Below are positions 45,042 to 53,776 of a stretch of DNA of 64,000 nucleotides, piece by piece. The stretch comes from Nitrospirota bacterium. Its GTDB lineage: Bacteria; Nitrospirota; Thermodesulfovibrionia; Thermodesulfovibrionales; UBA6898. Numbering within the stretch: position 1 is the stretch's first letter; each line of letters opens with the position of its first letter. The notes beneath the pieces were generated by a model. It was not told where the DNA came from and made no database searches. It was given only the letters and a program-made list of their open reading frames with translations. The translations under genes and the position numbers were made by a program. Location: contig JACRLO010000020.1 in assembly GCA_016235245.1 (NCBI GenBank), positions 62,001 to 126,000 of the forward strand, read 5' to 3'.

Positions 45042-46792
45042 TGACGACCGCTGTCAGCTCCAGGCTATCAGCCCGTAATTTTTGGCGTCTGACTGTTTTA
45101 CTGTTTACTCACTGCTCAGTAATCATCACGGCAGTTATCGTGCTGCCGTTTACTGCACAGGCGGCTGATACGAAGAACTCACTCCTTGCCGGTATGGATC
45201 AGGCAGAGATCCTGAGGCTCGGCCAGCGCATATACCGTGAGGGCATCCTGCCTGACGGCAAGCCCCTTCCCGGCTTTGTGAGCGGTGATGTGCCTGTGGA
45301 CGGGACAGCATTTACCTGCGTCAGCTGCCATCTCAGAAGCGGTCTCGGCTCGTTTGAAGGGAACGTCGTAACACCGCCGACCAACGGCCGCATTCTCTAT
45401 CAGCCCCGCGAACCGTTTATCAAGGGATCGGAGTTCGTGCCCTACATACATAATTATGCTGTTTATCTGCCGGTCCGTCCTGCCTATACCTATGAAACGC
45501 TCGCTGCGCTGATCAGCACCGGCTACGACCCTACCGGCCGCTCTATGGTAGGCGTGATGCCGAGATACGACCTGAGCAGCCGCGATATGGCGATCCTGAT
45601 TTCCTATCTTGAGACGCTCTCGGACAAGCCGTCACCGGGAGTCGCCAAAGAAGAGATCAAATTTGCAGCCGTAATTGCCGAGGGCGCTGATCCAACCGCG
45701 GTGAGGTCCATGCTTACCCCTATCGAGTTTGGCATTGAAAGAAAAAACAGCCTTGCCCTTGCGGCAAAAAAGGATTCCCGGGTCTCCCGCATGTCCTATA
45801 ACATGTCAGGGAATCTGACCTATATGCAGTTTACCCTTTCACGCTGGATATTGAAGGGGCCTTCAACCACTTGGCGGAAGCAGCTTGAGGACTACTATAA
45901 GGCAGAGCCGGTCTTTGCCCTCCTTGGCGGCATCACCAATGGCGACTGGGAGCCTGTCCACCGATTCTGCGAGGATAACGGGATTCCCGATCTCTTTCCC
46001 ATTGTCGATTATCCGGTCATTTCGCAAAAAGACTGGTATACCCTCTACCCCTCGCGCGGTATTCAGCAGGAGGGAGAATCTGCAGCCGGGTACATCCACG
46101 GCATGTATGAGCTCTTCAAGGGCCGTCCGATCGTCCAGATCATCAGGGCTGACCACAGGGCAGAGGCCCTTGCTGCAGGATTCCGCAGCACCTGGCAGCA
46201 GACAGGCCATGCTCCGGCAAAAGAGATCATGGTCGCAAAGGGAGAGAAACTCACGGCTGAAAAACTTCAGCAGATCGTCTCGGAGGAGAAGCCTGCCGTC
46301 CTGCTCATATGGGATGATGAATCTTTTCTGCCGGCCCTCAGCAGCCTGGCCGGAAAGCCGGACAGTCCCGGACTGGTCATCGCATCGGCGCCGTATCTCG
46401 GCAAGGCCCTCTGGAGCGTCCCGGAGGAACTGAGGACAATGCTCTATATGACCTATCCCTACCGGCTGCCGCAGGACGATGCCCGCTATGACAAGACGGT
46501 AAAAAGAATATTGGCCGGCAAGGCGCTCGAGATATTTGACCCGGTCGTTATCAGGCAGTCTTATGTCACCAACGAGGTCCTGGGCAAGGCGTTGCTGGAT
46601 ATGCGCGGGGAATACTACCGTGACTTTCTGCTCGATACGATCGGCATGATGGCTGACCAGTATTTCCCGCTCTATGAGCGTGTCAGCTTCGGCCCCGGTC
46701 AGCGCTATGCCTCAAAAGGCTGCTTTATTGTACAGCTCGGCAAGGGCAAGGTCCCGCAGCTTGAACGCCGCAGTGAATGGGTGGCGCAATGA
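45038..46792 (+). CDS. Cytochrome c domain fused to type 1 periplasmic binding protein
   Basis: This 584-residue exported protein has a signal segment (about 17-43). Next is a cytochrome c domain (about 50-200) with heme site CVSCH (C94, C97, H98) and a likely axial Met in VGVMPRYDLSS. A type 1 periplasmic-binding fold (about 205-570), as in branched-chain amino-acid binding proteins and ligand-sensing domains, follows: FALLGGITNGDWEPVHRFCEDNGIPDLFP, AAGYIHGMYELFKGRPIVQIIR, AVLLIWDDESFLPAL. Seen: both domains complete in one frame. The fusion suggests ligand-gated electron transfer or a heme-bearing sensor/receptor. It overlaps the SCO gene by four bases and the next gene by four, so it belongs to the multicopper oxidase operon. 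Confidence 0.88.
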   Translation: MMTTAVSSRLSARNFWRLTVLLFTHCSVIITAVIVLPFTAQAADTKNSLLAGMDQAEILRLGQRIYREGILPDGKPLPGFVSGDVPVDGTAFTCVSCHLRSGLGSFEGNVVTPPTNGRILYQPREPFIKGSEFVPYIHNYAVYLPVRPAYTYETLAALISTGYDPTGRSMVGVMPRYDLSSRDMAILISYLETLSDKPSPGVAKEEIKFAAVIAEGADPTAVRSMLTPIEFGIERKNSLALAAKKDSRVSRMSYNMSGNLTYMQFTLSRWILKGPSTTWRKQLEDYYKAEPVFALLGGITNGDWEPVHRFCEDNGIPDLFPIVDYPVISQKDWYTLYPSRGIQQEGESAAGYIHGMYELFKGRPIVQIIRADHRAEALAAGFRSTWQQTGHAPAKEIMVAKGEKLTAEKLQQIVSEEKPAVLLIWDDESFLPALSSLAGKPDSPGLVIASAPYLGKALWSVPEELRTMLYMTYPYRLPQDDARYDKTVKRILAGKALEIFDPVVIRQSYVTNEVLGKALLDMRGEYYRDFLLDTIGMMADQYFPLYERVSFGPGQRYASKGCFIVQLGKGKVPQLERRSEWVAQ

Positions 46793-47199
46793 GCTCCCCG
46801 TTGTCAGCCATCAGCGCTCAGCTATCGGCTATCAGTCTGCTCATGGCCATAACCCTCCTGCTGGTGCTGACAGCGGCTGAAGCGGCACAGGGGCAGCAGA
46901 CGCCTGAGAAGGTCTATGTCGTAAACGATTACCGATACATACCGACCAGCGCCTCGGATGACAAGGACACAGGGCTTTCCCTCTGCGGGACCCGCTGCAA
47001 TGCCCTTACCACTGACTATCTGAATATCACTGAAGTGGGAGGCTGGCAGCTGATGAAGGGTGTGGTGAACAGGGAACTGACCTTGGAACTCAACAGCCCC
47101 TTTCTCAAAGGGCAGTGCATATGCATAGGCGATGAATATGAGGTGAGGATCGATGACCGCTATGGTGAAGATAGAAGGCGGCCGCCGAGGCAGAAATGA
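46789..47199 (+). CDS. Small exported protein, unknown
   Basis: This 136-residue protein starts at the ATG at 46789 that overlaps the upstream stop. The first 35 residues form a signal peptide containing a repeat-derived stretch (SPLSAISAQLSAISLLMAI). The mature part has four cysteines (LCGTRC and QCICIG), enough for two disulfides or a metal site, a plausible compact beta-domain (GWQLMKGVVNRELTLELNSPF), and a basic tail (RYGEDRRRPPRQK). No family is recognised. Its place between the cytochrome fusion and the multicopper oxidase suggests an accessory role. Confidence 0.75.
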   Translation: MSSPLSAISAQLSAISLLMAITLLLVLTAAEAAQGQQTPEKVYVVNDYRYIPTSASDDKDTGLSLCGTRCNALTTDYLNITEVGGWQLMKGVVNRELTLELNSPFLKGQCICIGDEYEVRIDDRYGEDRRRPPRQK

Positions 47200-47253
47200 T
47201 CCGGGGCCGGAAGAATGAAAATATCGCAGTATTACACAAGGAGGTGTAAGGTT

Positions 47254-47517
47254 ATGAAAAAACTGTTGGCAGTAGTATCAGGAATGTTGCTGGTAGGTTT
47301 CCTGCTCGCAACAGTAATGGCAGGCAGCACTATACCGAATCAGGGCAGCGTTCAGCAGGGCTCAGCTGAGCAGACTGCTGTTTCTCAGACCCAGATAGAT
47401 ACGGTCAGTAAACGTGAGGAAGCAAGAAAACAGCGCGACAAGAAGTTGAAAATACGGGCCAAAAATGTCCAGAACGGCACAAATACAGGCAACCAGCTTC
47501 AAGTGCCTTCGAAGTAG
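47254..47517 (+). CDS. Small secreted Gln/Lys-rich protein
   Basis: This 87-residue protein is preceded by AAGGAGGTGTAAGG and starts MKKLLAVVSGMLLVGFLLATVMAG, a clean signal peptide. The mature 63 residues are hydrophilic, without Cys, with a Gln/Ser-rich first half and a basic second half (KREEARKQRDKKLKIRAKN) likely helical. It is not recognised. It lies 54 bases after the preceding gene and 95 bases before the multicopper oxidase start. It might be a periplasmic adaptor or a component of the secreted complex; no direct evidence. Confidence 0.7.
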   Translation: MKKLLAVVSGMLLVGFLLATVMAGSTIPNQGSVQQGSAEQTAVSQTQIDTVSKREEARKQRDKKLKIRAKNVQNGTNTGNQLQVPSK

Positions 47518-47612
47518 TATGTGCAACAAGGCGTACATGATTGGCACCACGTTAGCAGACGCAGACAACGAATCATATTTGGAATTTGAGAACCAGTATA
47601 ATGGAGGGAGTT

Positions 47613-50600
47613 ATGCGTAATCGATCATTCAATTCAATTTTAGTTGCAGTTCTGTCTGTGCTGATCCTTCTTTCGGATGGGCTCGCAGAGGCCTATCTCA
47701 GTACAGACTACAGTTATTATACGGCCCCAGGGCAATTTGTAATCGGCCCGGGCGTTCTTCCGGACTATCTGACAACCCCCAACTGGGCCTTTTCACCGCC
47801 CCTTACGAAATTTATTGACCCTCTGCCGAATCTCTGTGATCCGAAAACAGCTGTTGACCACTGTGTTGGCGGCAAAAGGATCCCGATTGCCGTGCCGGAT
47901 AAGGTCACATATCCCGGCTCTGACTATTATGAGATCGAACTGCAACAGTACACAGAAGTAATGCATTCTGAACTGCCTGCTACTACATTGCGCGGCTATG
48001 TTCAGACAAACCCAGGCACAAATACTACGAGCTGCAATGTCCCTGTTGCATTACCCCTTGTCAGCGGAGACTGCACCGTAGCTGACAACACTATAACCCC
48101 TGGAGGTATTCACTTCCTCGGCCCGATCATCATTGCAACAAAGGGCCGGCCAGTGCGGGTGCTCTTCAAAAACAAAATCAATCCCGGTGGGGGAGATGGC
48201 GACCTCTTCCTCCCGGTAGATGACACTGTCATGGGCGCAGGCCCTTACAAAATCAATTTCGATCCTGCTGCCAAATACGATCCCCTGGTAACGCCAGTCC
48301 CTCCAACGTTTTCCCCATCAAAAGAGGGATTTTTTAGCACGAATCGCGCTACCCTGCACCTCCATGGCGGCAGAAGCCCCTGGATCAGTGACGGAACTCC
48401 GCACCAGTGGATTGCCCCTGCTACGGACCAGGACCCGAATTACCCTCAGGGCGTAAGTGTCGAAAACGTTCCTGACATGCCGGCTCCGGGTGTCGGCGAG
48501 CAGACCTTTTTTTGGACCAACCAGCAGAGCTCCCGCATGATGTTCTACCATGATCATGCCTGGGGCATCACCCGCCTTAATGTGTACGCAGGTGAGGCAG
48601 CAGGATACCTGATAACAGACGATGTTGAGCAGGGCCTCGTCGGTAGTGGAATCATCCCCTCGGATATGATCCCGCTCGTGATTATGGACAAGACCTTTGT
48701 TAATGCGGATCCGTTAAGCCCTACCTATATCGGGTTAACTGACCCCACCTGGAACTGGGGACCTGGGACAGCTGCCCCGGCTGATCAGGGTGTCGTTACG
48801 TTTATTAATGTTACCAATGGCGGATCCGGTTATACGGCCGTACCCACCGTCGATATTACAGAGCCTGGAAAAACCGGCGCAACTGCCAAGGCAGCCTTAT
48901 CAACAGTGGTTTCGGCTGTTGCAATAGTAGACCCTGTGGGTACCCCTGCGAACAAGGGCTTAGGTTATGTCTCACCTATAGTCATCATTGACCCTCCACT
49001 AAGCGGCATCGGCGCAACTGCGGATGCCACAATAGATGGCACAGGAGCTATTACCGGCATCGTAGTAACAAATGGAGGCTCAGGGTATGACCCGGGTACC
49101 CCGCCCCTGGTCACCATTTTTGATCTCAATAATGATAACTATACTCCAGCTGTTGCCACGGCCACAGTCGTATCCACCGTTTCCTCCATATCGGTTTTAT
49201 CCGGAGGCTCAGGGTACGTCAATCCAACGGTTACTATTACGCCTGCAGGCGGCGACACCACCGGAGGTGGTGCCCAGGCATCGGCAACAGTAACTGACAT
49301 CAAGCCATTACAAACCGGCGATCTCTGGTGGCCTCATGTGTATATGCCTGCGCAGAACCCTTATGACGTAAGCGGTATCGCACCTATGGGCAGATGGGCC
49401 TACGGCCCCTATTTCTATCCTGCCACCAATAATCCGTTTCAGCCGATACCGAACCCGTATTACAGCCCTCTCTGCGACCCTGCAGATGACGCCACTCCGG
49501 GAAGCTTTGGCGGTTTCTGTCAGGCGCCTGAAATTCCGTCTACGCCTAACCCCTCATGGGGAGCAGAGGCGTTCATGGATACTCCGCTCGTAAACGGCAC
49601 TGCATACCCGTATGTTGACGTTGACCCAAAGGCATATCGTCTGCGCATTCTGAATGCTGCGCATGACCGGTTCATGGCCCTCTCGCTCTTTACGGCAGTC
49701 GATAAGACCGGCTATACCAATCCGACACCAGCACCGTTTGACTTTACCGGCGCGGCAACCGATCTTACTGAAGTCGCCATGATCGATGCCTCTGCTTCAG
49801 GCCTTGCTGCTGATGGGACCTGCCCCGGTACCTGGCCTGCAGACGGTCGCGCAGGTGGTGTGCCGGCCTGCAGCACCAAAGGCCCTGACTGGATCATGAT
49901 CGGCAACGAAGGCGGCTTCCTGCCGATGCCGGTGGTGATCCCTCCGCAACCGATAACATGGAACATGAACCCCAGTATGTTCAACGTGGGCAACGTCAAT
50001 GGCGGCTCGCTGATCCTCGGCCCTGCTGAGAGGGCAGACGTCATCGTCGACTTCTCTGCTTACAGAGGCAAGACACTGATCTTATACAATGACGGCTCAG
50101 CTCCATGGCCTGCGCTTAATCCTCAGTACGACTTTTATACCGGCAACCCTGACGGAACTGCATCAGGCAGCGCTCCCTCAACCGCTCCCGGCAAAGGCCC
50201 CAACACAAGGACCATCATGCAGTTTAGGGTCGCTGATATAGCTCCTGCTGCAACCTATGATACTGCGCCTTTGATCACTGCCTTTACCTCGACCTATGTC
50301 CCTGGACCTACGCCAAGCGGCACAAAGGGCGTATTCCAGCAAGCGCAGGACCCGATCATCGTAGCACAGGGTAATATGAACCCCACAGGTGACCCGGTTT
50401 TGTATGAGGCATTTTTGGGTTCACAGGACTATAGTGCCTATAATAAGGCCTATAACAAGACCTTCCCGGCCACGTATCCAAACTGGGGAATAGTCCCAAA
50501 GATCAATGATAAGATCATCAGTTTCAAGACCCTTACCGATTCTAATGGTACCGTGGCCCCAACAACGCAGAGCATCGCAATGAAGAACAAGTCAATCCAT

Positions 50601-52457
50601 GATGAAATGGGCGCGACTTTTGATGACTATGGCCGCATGCGCGCTGCCCTCGGTCTCGAAAAATCCGGTGGAGGCGGACTTCAGGTGAATTTCGTTGTGC
50701 AGACTTACAGCTCTCCGGCCACAGAGAACCTGACAGCCAACGGAGTTCAGGTCTGGAAGATCACCCATAACGGTGTGGATACGCATCCGATCCATTTCCA
50801 TCTCTTTGACGTACAGGTCTTAAACAGAATCGGCTGGGACGGCTTTGTCCGCCTGCCTGACCCGACCGAGCTGGGATGGAAAGAAACGGTCAGGATCAGC
50901 CCGCTTGAAGACACCATCGTTGCCATTAAGCCGATAGCGCCGACTCTTCCGTTTGGAGTGCCATCAAGCTTTCGGCCACTGAACCCGGCAACGGAAATTG
51001 GCTCCACGACAGAGATAACACAGATCGACCCGGTAACCGGCAATGCTTATGCAACGCCACTTACCAACTCCTGGGCTAATTTCAAGTGGGAATATGTCTG
51101 GCATTGCCATATCCTCAGTCATGAAGAAAACGACATGATGAGGGCAATGTCATTGCATGTAGTCGAGGCAGTACCCGCAGCACCGACGTGGGGATCGGCT
51201 GTGATAGTAGCAGGCCCTCCTTATCATGTTGATCTTACTTGGAATGACAAATCAGCTACCGAATATCTGTTCCGTTTAGATCGTTCAGTGGACGGTGGAG
51301 CATTTACCAAACTCGTAGATGTGCCGGCCAATACTACTACCTATTCGGATTTGACTGCAACTAATCTCCACATATACAGATACACGGTAACAGCTGTGGG
51401 TGCTCAAGGCTCAGCAACGTCAGGAATAATCACGGCATCACCTCCACCGCCTGGGGCGTCAACACTCACATCGCCTGTAGCGGGTGCTACTATTGCTACC
51501 ACAACGCCATCCTATACATGGACAGTGGGAGCATCAGAGGGGGCTACCCAATATCGACTCTATATTGCACGGCAGGGTGCAGGAGTTATTCCAGGTGGTG
51601 ATCAGACATTTAATGCAGCAGCTATCTGCACAGGAACAACAGCTGTGGATACCTGCACAGTGAACACACCACCAATGCCGACTTTGACGAATAATACGAC
51701 ATATACCTGGAATGTTCAGGGGAGTAATGTGGGGGGTGCTGGCCTGTGGGCTGGAGCGAGATTATTCACCGTAACAACAGCGACAGTTCCTGGTGTTCCG
51801 ACACTCACGTCACCTGTAGCGGGGGCAGTTATCGCTTCTACTACCCCGTCTTATACCTGGACAGTGGGAGCATCTGCAGGGGCAACCCAGTATCGGATCT
51901 ATCTTACACAGTCGGGAGGGGGCGTCATTCCTGGTGGTGACCAGACGTTTAACGCTGCTGCCATCTGCACAGGAACAACGGCAGGGGATACCTGCACAGT
52001 GAACACACCGCCAATGCCAACATTGACGAATAATACGACTTACAGTTGGAACGTGCGAGGTATTAATGCAGCTGGTAATGGTGCATGGGCAGGCTCCAGA
52101 TCGTTCACCGTAACAACAGCGACTGTGCCTGGGGTGCCTACTCCCACACCGCCTATTGGTGGGATAATCGTAGGCTCCACGACGCCGTCCTATACATGGA
52201 CAGTGGGAGCATCTGCAGGGGCAACCCAGTATCGGATCTATCTTACGCGGCAGGGGGCTGGCGGAGTGCCAGGCGGCGATCGGACGTTTAATGCTGCAGC
52301 CATCTGCACAGGAACAACAGCAGTGGATACCTGCACAGTGAATACACCGCCAATGCCGACCTTGACAGGCAATACCACTTATTTCTGGAATCTTCGTGGC
52401 ATAAATGCAGCAGGTTCAGGCGCTTGGGCGGGCGCTCAACAGTTTAAAACACCATAA
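47613..52457 (+). CDS. Giant secreted multicopper oxidase with Ig/Fn3-like repeats
   Basis: This 1614-residue protein starts at 47613 after GGAGGG. A signal peptide (about 8-28) leads into cupredoxin domains with all four copper motifs: HLHGG (H249, H251), YHDHAWG (H313, H315), HPIHFHLF (H1058, H1061, H1063) and WHCHILSHEENDM (H1164, C1165, H1166, H1170, M1175). Types 1, 2 and 3 copper sites are therefore complete. Residues about 395-570 are an insertion with three GGSGY-centred repeats. After the oxidase come one Fn3-like domain (about 1190-1280) and three 113-residue near-identical units (1284-1614). Family knowledge: large bacterial multicopper oxidases of this sort include Mn(II)/Fe(II) oxidases and Geobacter OmpB, a secreted protein needed for Fe(III)-oxide reduction. 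The substrate here is unknown. Confidence 0.94.
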   Translation: MRNRSFNSILVAVLSVLILLSDGLAEAYLSTDYSYYTAPGQFVIGPGVLPDYLTTPNWAFSPPLTKFIDPLPNLCDPKTAVDHCVGGKRIPIAVPDKVTYPGSDYYEIELQQYTEVMHSELPATTLRGYVQTNPGTNTTSCNVPVALPLVSGDCTVADNTITPGGIHFLGPIIIATKGRPVRVLFKNKINPGGGDGDLFLPVDDTVMGAGPYKINFDPAAKYDPLVTPVPPTFSPSKEGFFSTNRATLHLHGGRSPWISDGTPHQWIAPATDQDPNYPQGVSVENVPDMPAPGVGEQTFFWTNQQSSRMMFYHDHAWGITRLNVYAGEAAGYLITDDVEQGLVGSGIIPSDMIPLVIMDKTFVNADPLSPTYIGLTDPTWNWGPGTAAPADQGVVTFINVTNGGSGYTAVPTVDITEPGKTGATAKAALSTVVSAVAIVDPVGTPANKGLGYVSPIVIIDPPLSGIGATADATIDGTGAITGIVVTNGGSGYDPGTPPLVTIFDLNNDNYTPAVATATVVSTVSSISVLSGGSGYVNPTVTITPAGGDTTGGGAQASATVTDIKPLQTGDLWWPHVYMPAQNPYDVSGIAPMGRWAYGPYFYPATNNPFQPIPNPYYSPLCDPADDATPGSFGGFCQAPEIPSTPNPSWGAEAFMDTPLVNGTAYPYVDVDPKAYRLRILNAAHDRFMALSLFTAVDKTGYTNPTPAPFDFTGAATDLTEVAMIDASASGLAADGTCPGTWPADGRAGGVPACSTKGPDWIMIGNEGGFLPMPVVIPPQPITWNMNPSMFNVGNVNGGSLILGPAERADVIVDFSAYRGKTLILYNDGSAPWPALNPQYDFYTGNPDGTASGSAPSTAPGKGPNTRTIMQFRVADIAPAATYDTAPLITAFTSTYVPGPTPSGTKGVFQQAQDPIIVAQGNMNPTGDPVLYEAFLGSQDYSAYNKAYNKTFPATYPNWGIVPKINDKIISFKTLTDSNGTVAPTTQSIAMKNKSIHDEMGATFDDYGRMRAALGLEKSGGGGLQVNFVVQTYSSPATENLTANGVQVWKITHNGVDTHPIHFHLFDVQVLNRIGWDGFVRLPDPTELGWKETVRISPLEDTIVAIKPIAPTLPFGVPSSFRPLNPATEIGSTTEITQIDPVTGNAYATPLTNSWANFKWEYVWHCHILSHEENDMMRAMSLHVVEAVPAAPTWGSAVIVAGPPYHVDLTWNDKSATEYLFRLDRSVDGGAFTKLVDVPANTTTYSDLTATNLHIYRYTVTAVGAQGSATSGIITASPPPPGASTLTSPVAGATIATTTPSYTWTVGASEGATQYRLYIARQGAGVIPGGDQTFNAAAICTGTTAVDTCTVNTPPMPTLTNNTTYTWNVQGSNVGGAGLWAGARLFTVTTATVPGVPTLTSPVAGAVIASTTPSYTWTVGASAGATQYRIYLTQSGGGVIPGGDQTFNAAAICTGTTAGDTCTVNTPPMPTLTNNTTYSWNVRGINAAGNGAWAGSRSFTVTTATVPGVPTPTPPIGGIIVGSTTPSYTWTVGASAGATQYRIYLTRQGAGGVPGGDRTFNAAAICTGTTAVDTCTVNTPPMPTLTGNTTYFWNLRGINAAGSGAWAGAQQFKTP
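51462..52457 (+). repeat. Three tandem 339-bp coding repeats at the oxidase C-terminus
   Basis: Units at 51462-51800, 51801-52139 and 52140-52457 (the last 21 bases shorter) encode 113-residue blocks starting TLTSPVAGA or equivalent and sharing PSYTWTVGAS, ATQYR and AAICTGTTA. DNA identity is high, so the array probably expands and contracts by recombination. Confidence 0.9.
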
Positions 52458-52475
52458 GTTATATGGTCTAATCAG

Positions 52476-52504
52476 TCCGGGGAGCGGATCACACGCTCCC
52501 CGGA
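52476..52504. terminator. Strong hairpin terminator between converging operons
   Basis: A perfect 11-bp inverted repeat, TCCGGGGAGCG (52476-52486) and CGCTCCCCGGA (52494-52504), with a 7-base loop lies 19 bases after the oxidase stop. The following T tract is weak (TCCCTTCTCC). The rest of 52505-52669 shows no gene. Confidence 0.7.
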
Positions 52505-52669
52505 TCCCTTCTCCTGTTGGACACGTCACACGTTATAAATATTAATACCTCCCTCCATTGCGGCATTGAGTTTTTGGACATGCCTGTATGACAACATCAG
52601 GTGTCTACTTTTTAGGGAAGCTTACGCTACTGCCTTCAGCAGAACGCAAAAGAGGTCGTAAAAAAGGGA

Positions 52670-53776
52670 CTATGAGGCGAGGAGGATAGCGACAAGCCTC
52701 TGAGCAGTTCTTCCATCCCAGAGCGCAGGAATGCAACCGGTCTTTCGCAGACCCTTCTTAAAGTCAGCATACGCATTGAGGATCCCCTGCTGAGTTATTC
52801 CCACAAGAAGATTGGAGCCTTCCCCGATAGTGATCGGTCTTTCCGTATTCTCGCGTATCGTGAAGCAGGGGATGCCAAGCGCAGTCGTCTCTTCCTGAAG
52901 ACCGCCGCTGTCAGTAAGGACAAGGGCAGCATCTTTCCATACAGCAAGGAAGTCGAGGTAAGACTGGGGCGGCATCGTCTTTATATTTGAACGGTCAATG
53001 ATATGCATAAGCCCGCATGCCTCGACATGCTTCTGGGTTCTCGGATGGATCGGAAATATGATCGGCATATCCTGCGAGATCTCCGCAAGGGCATTCAGTA
53101 TTCCGGTTAATGTTTCCGGGAAATCAACATTCGACGGCCTGTGCAAGGTACATACAGCATAGGGTTTAGAGACTGTCAGCCTGCCAGTTTTAGAGCCTGT
53201 CAACTTATTCAAGCAGTAATGCAATGTATCTATCATGATATTGCCGACGTGATGTACATGGCCGGCAGCCTTTCCCTCTTTTTTAAGATTTTCCAGCCCG
53301 CTCGGTTCAGAAACAAAGAGAAGATCGGATATCGAATCTGTCACGATCCTGTTGATCTCCTCTGGCATGGTCATGTCTCCGCTTCTCAGTCCGGCTTCGA
53401 CGTGTGCCACTTTTATGTTCAACTTCTTTGCTGTTATGGAACAGGCCAGTGTGGAGTTCACGTCGCCGACAACCACTACAAGATCAGGAGTTTCGCTCTG
53501 ACATACCTTTTCAAATTCGACCATGATTTTTGCGGTCTGTTCAGCATGAGAGCCTGATCCCACATTCAAAAAATAGTCTGGCTCAGGAATGTCAAAGTCC
53601 TCAAGGAAGACCCTGGACATCTCATAGTCATAATGCTGCCCGGTATGCACGAGCCTCCAGCTAACATTGCCTGACGGCTTCCTAGCTTGCTGGCTTGATA
53701 GCTTATTTAGTTCATGGATCAGCGGTGCGATCTTCATAAAGTTTGGACGGGCGCCCGCAACAAGGAGTAGTTTCAT
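52670..53776 (-). CDS. wecB: UDP-N-acetylglucosamine 2-epimerase (non-hydrolysing)
   Basis: This 368-residue enzyme converts UDP-GlcNAc to UDP-ManNAc. Signature phrases: LVAGARPNFMKIAPLIHEL, VHTGQHYDYEMS, VVGDVNSTLACSI, HVEAGLRSGDMTMPEEINR, TLHRPSNVD and LTDSGGLQEETTALGIPC. All catalytic-region motifs are intact. Two short repeat-like insertions occur at the DNA level: around 53665-53710 (KLSSQQARKPSGNVSW) and 53158-53208 (NKLTGSKTGRLTVSK), both in surface loops. It is coupled with the WecG/TagA gene, which would use the ManNAc product. Confidence 0.95.
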   Translation of the reverse strand: MKLLLVAGARPNFMKIAPLIHELNKLSSQQARKPSGNVSWRLVHTGQHYDYEMSRVFLEDFDIPEPDYFLNVGSGSHAEQTAKIMVEFEKVCQSETPDLVVVVGDVNSTLACSITAKKLNIKVAHVEAGLRSGDMTMPEEINRIVTDSISDLLFVSEPSGLENLKKEGKAAGHVHHVGNIMIDTLHYCLNKLTGSKTGRLTVSKPYAVCTLHRPSNVDFPETLTGILNALAEISQDMPIIFPIHPRTQKHVEACGLMHIIDRSNIKTMPPQSYLDFLAVWKDAALVLTDSGGLQEETTALGIPCFTIRENTERPITIGEGSNLLVGITQQGILNAYADFKKGLRKTGCIPALWDGRTAQRLVAILLAS

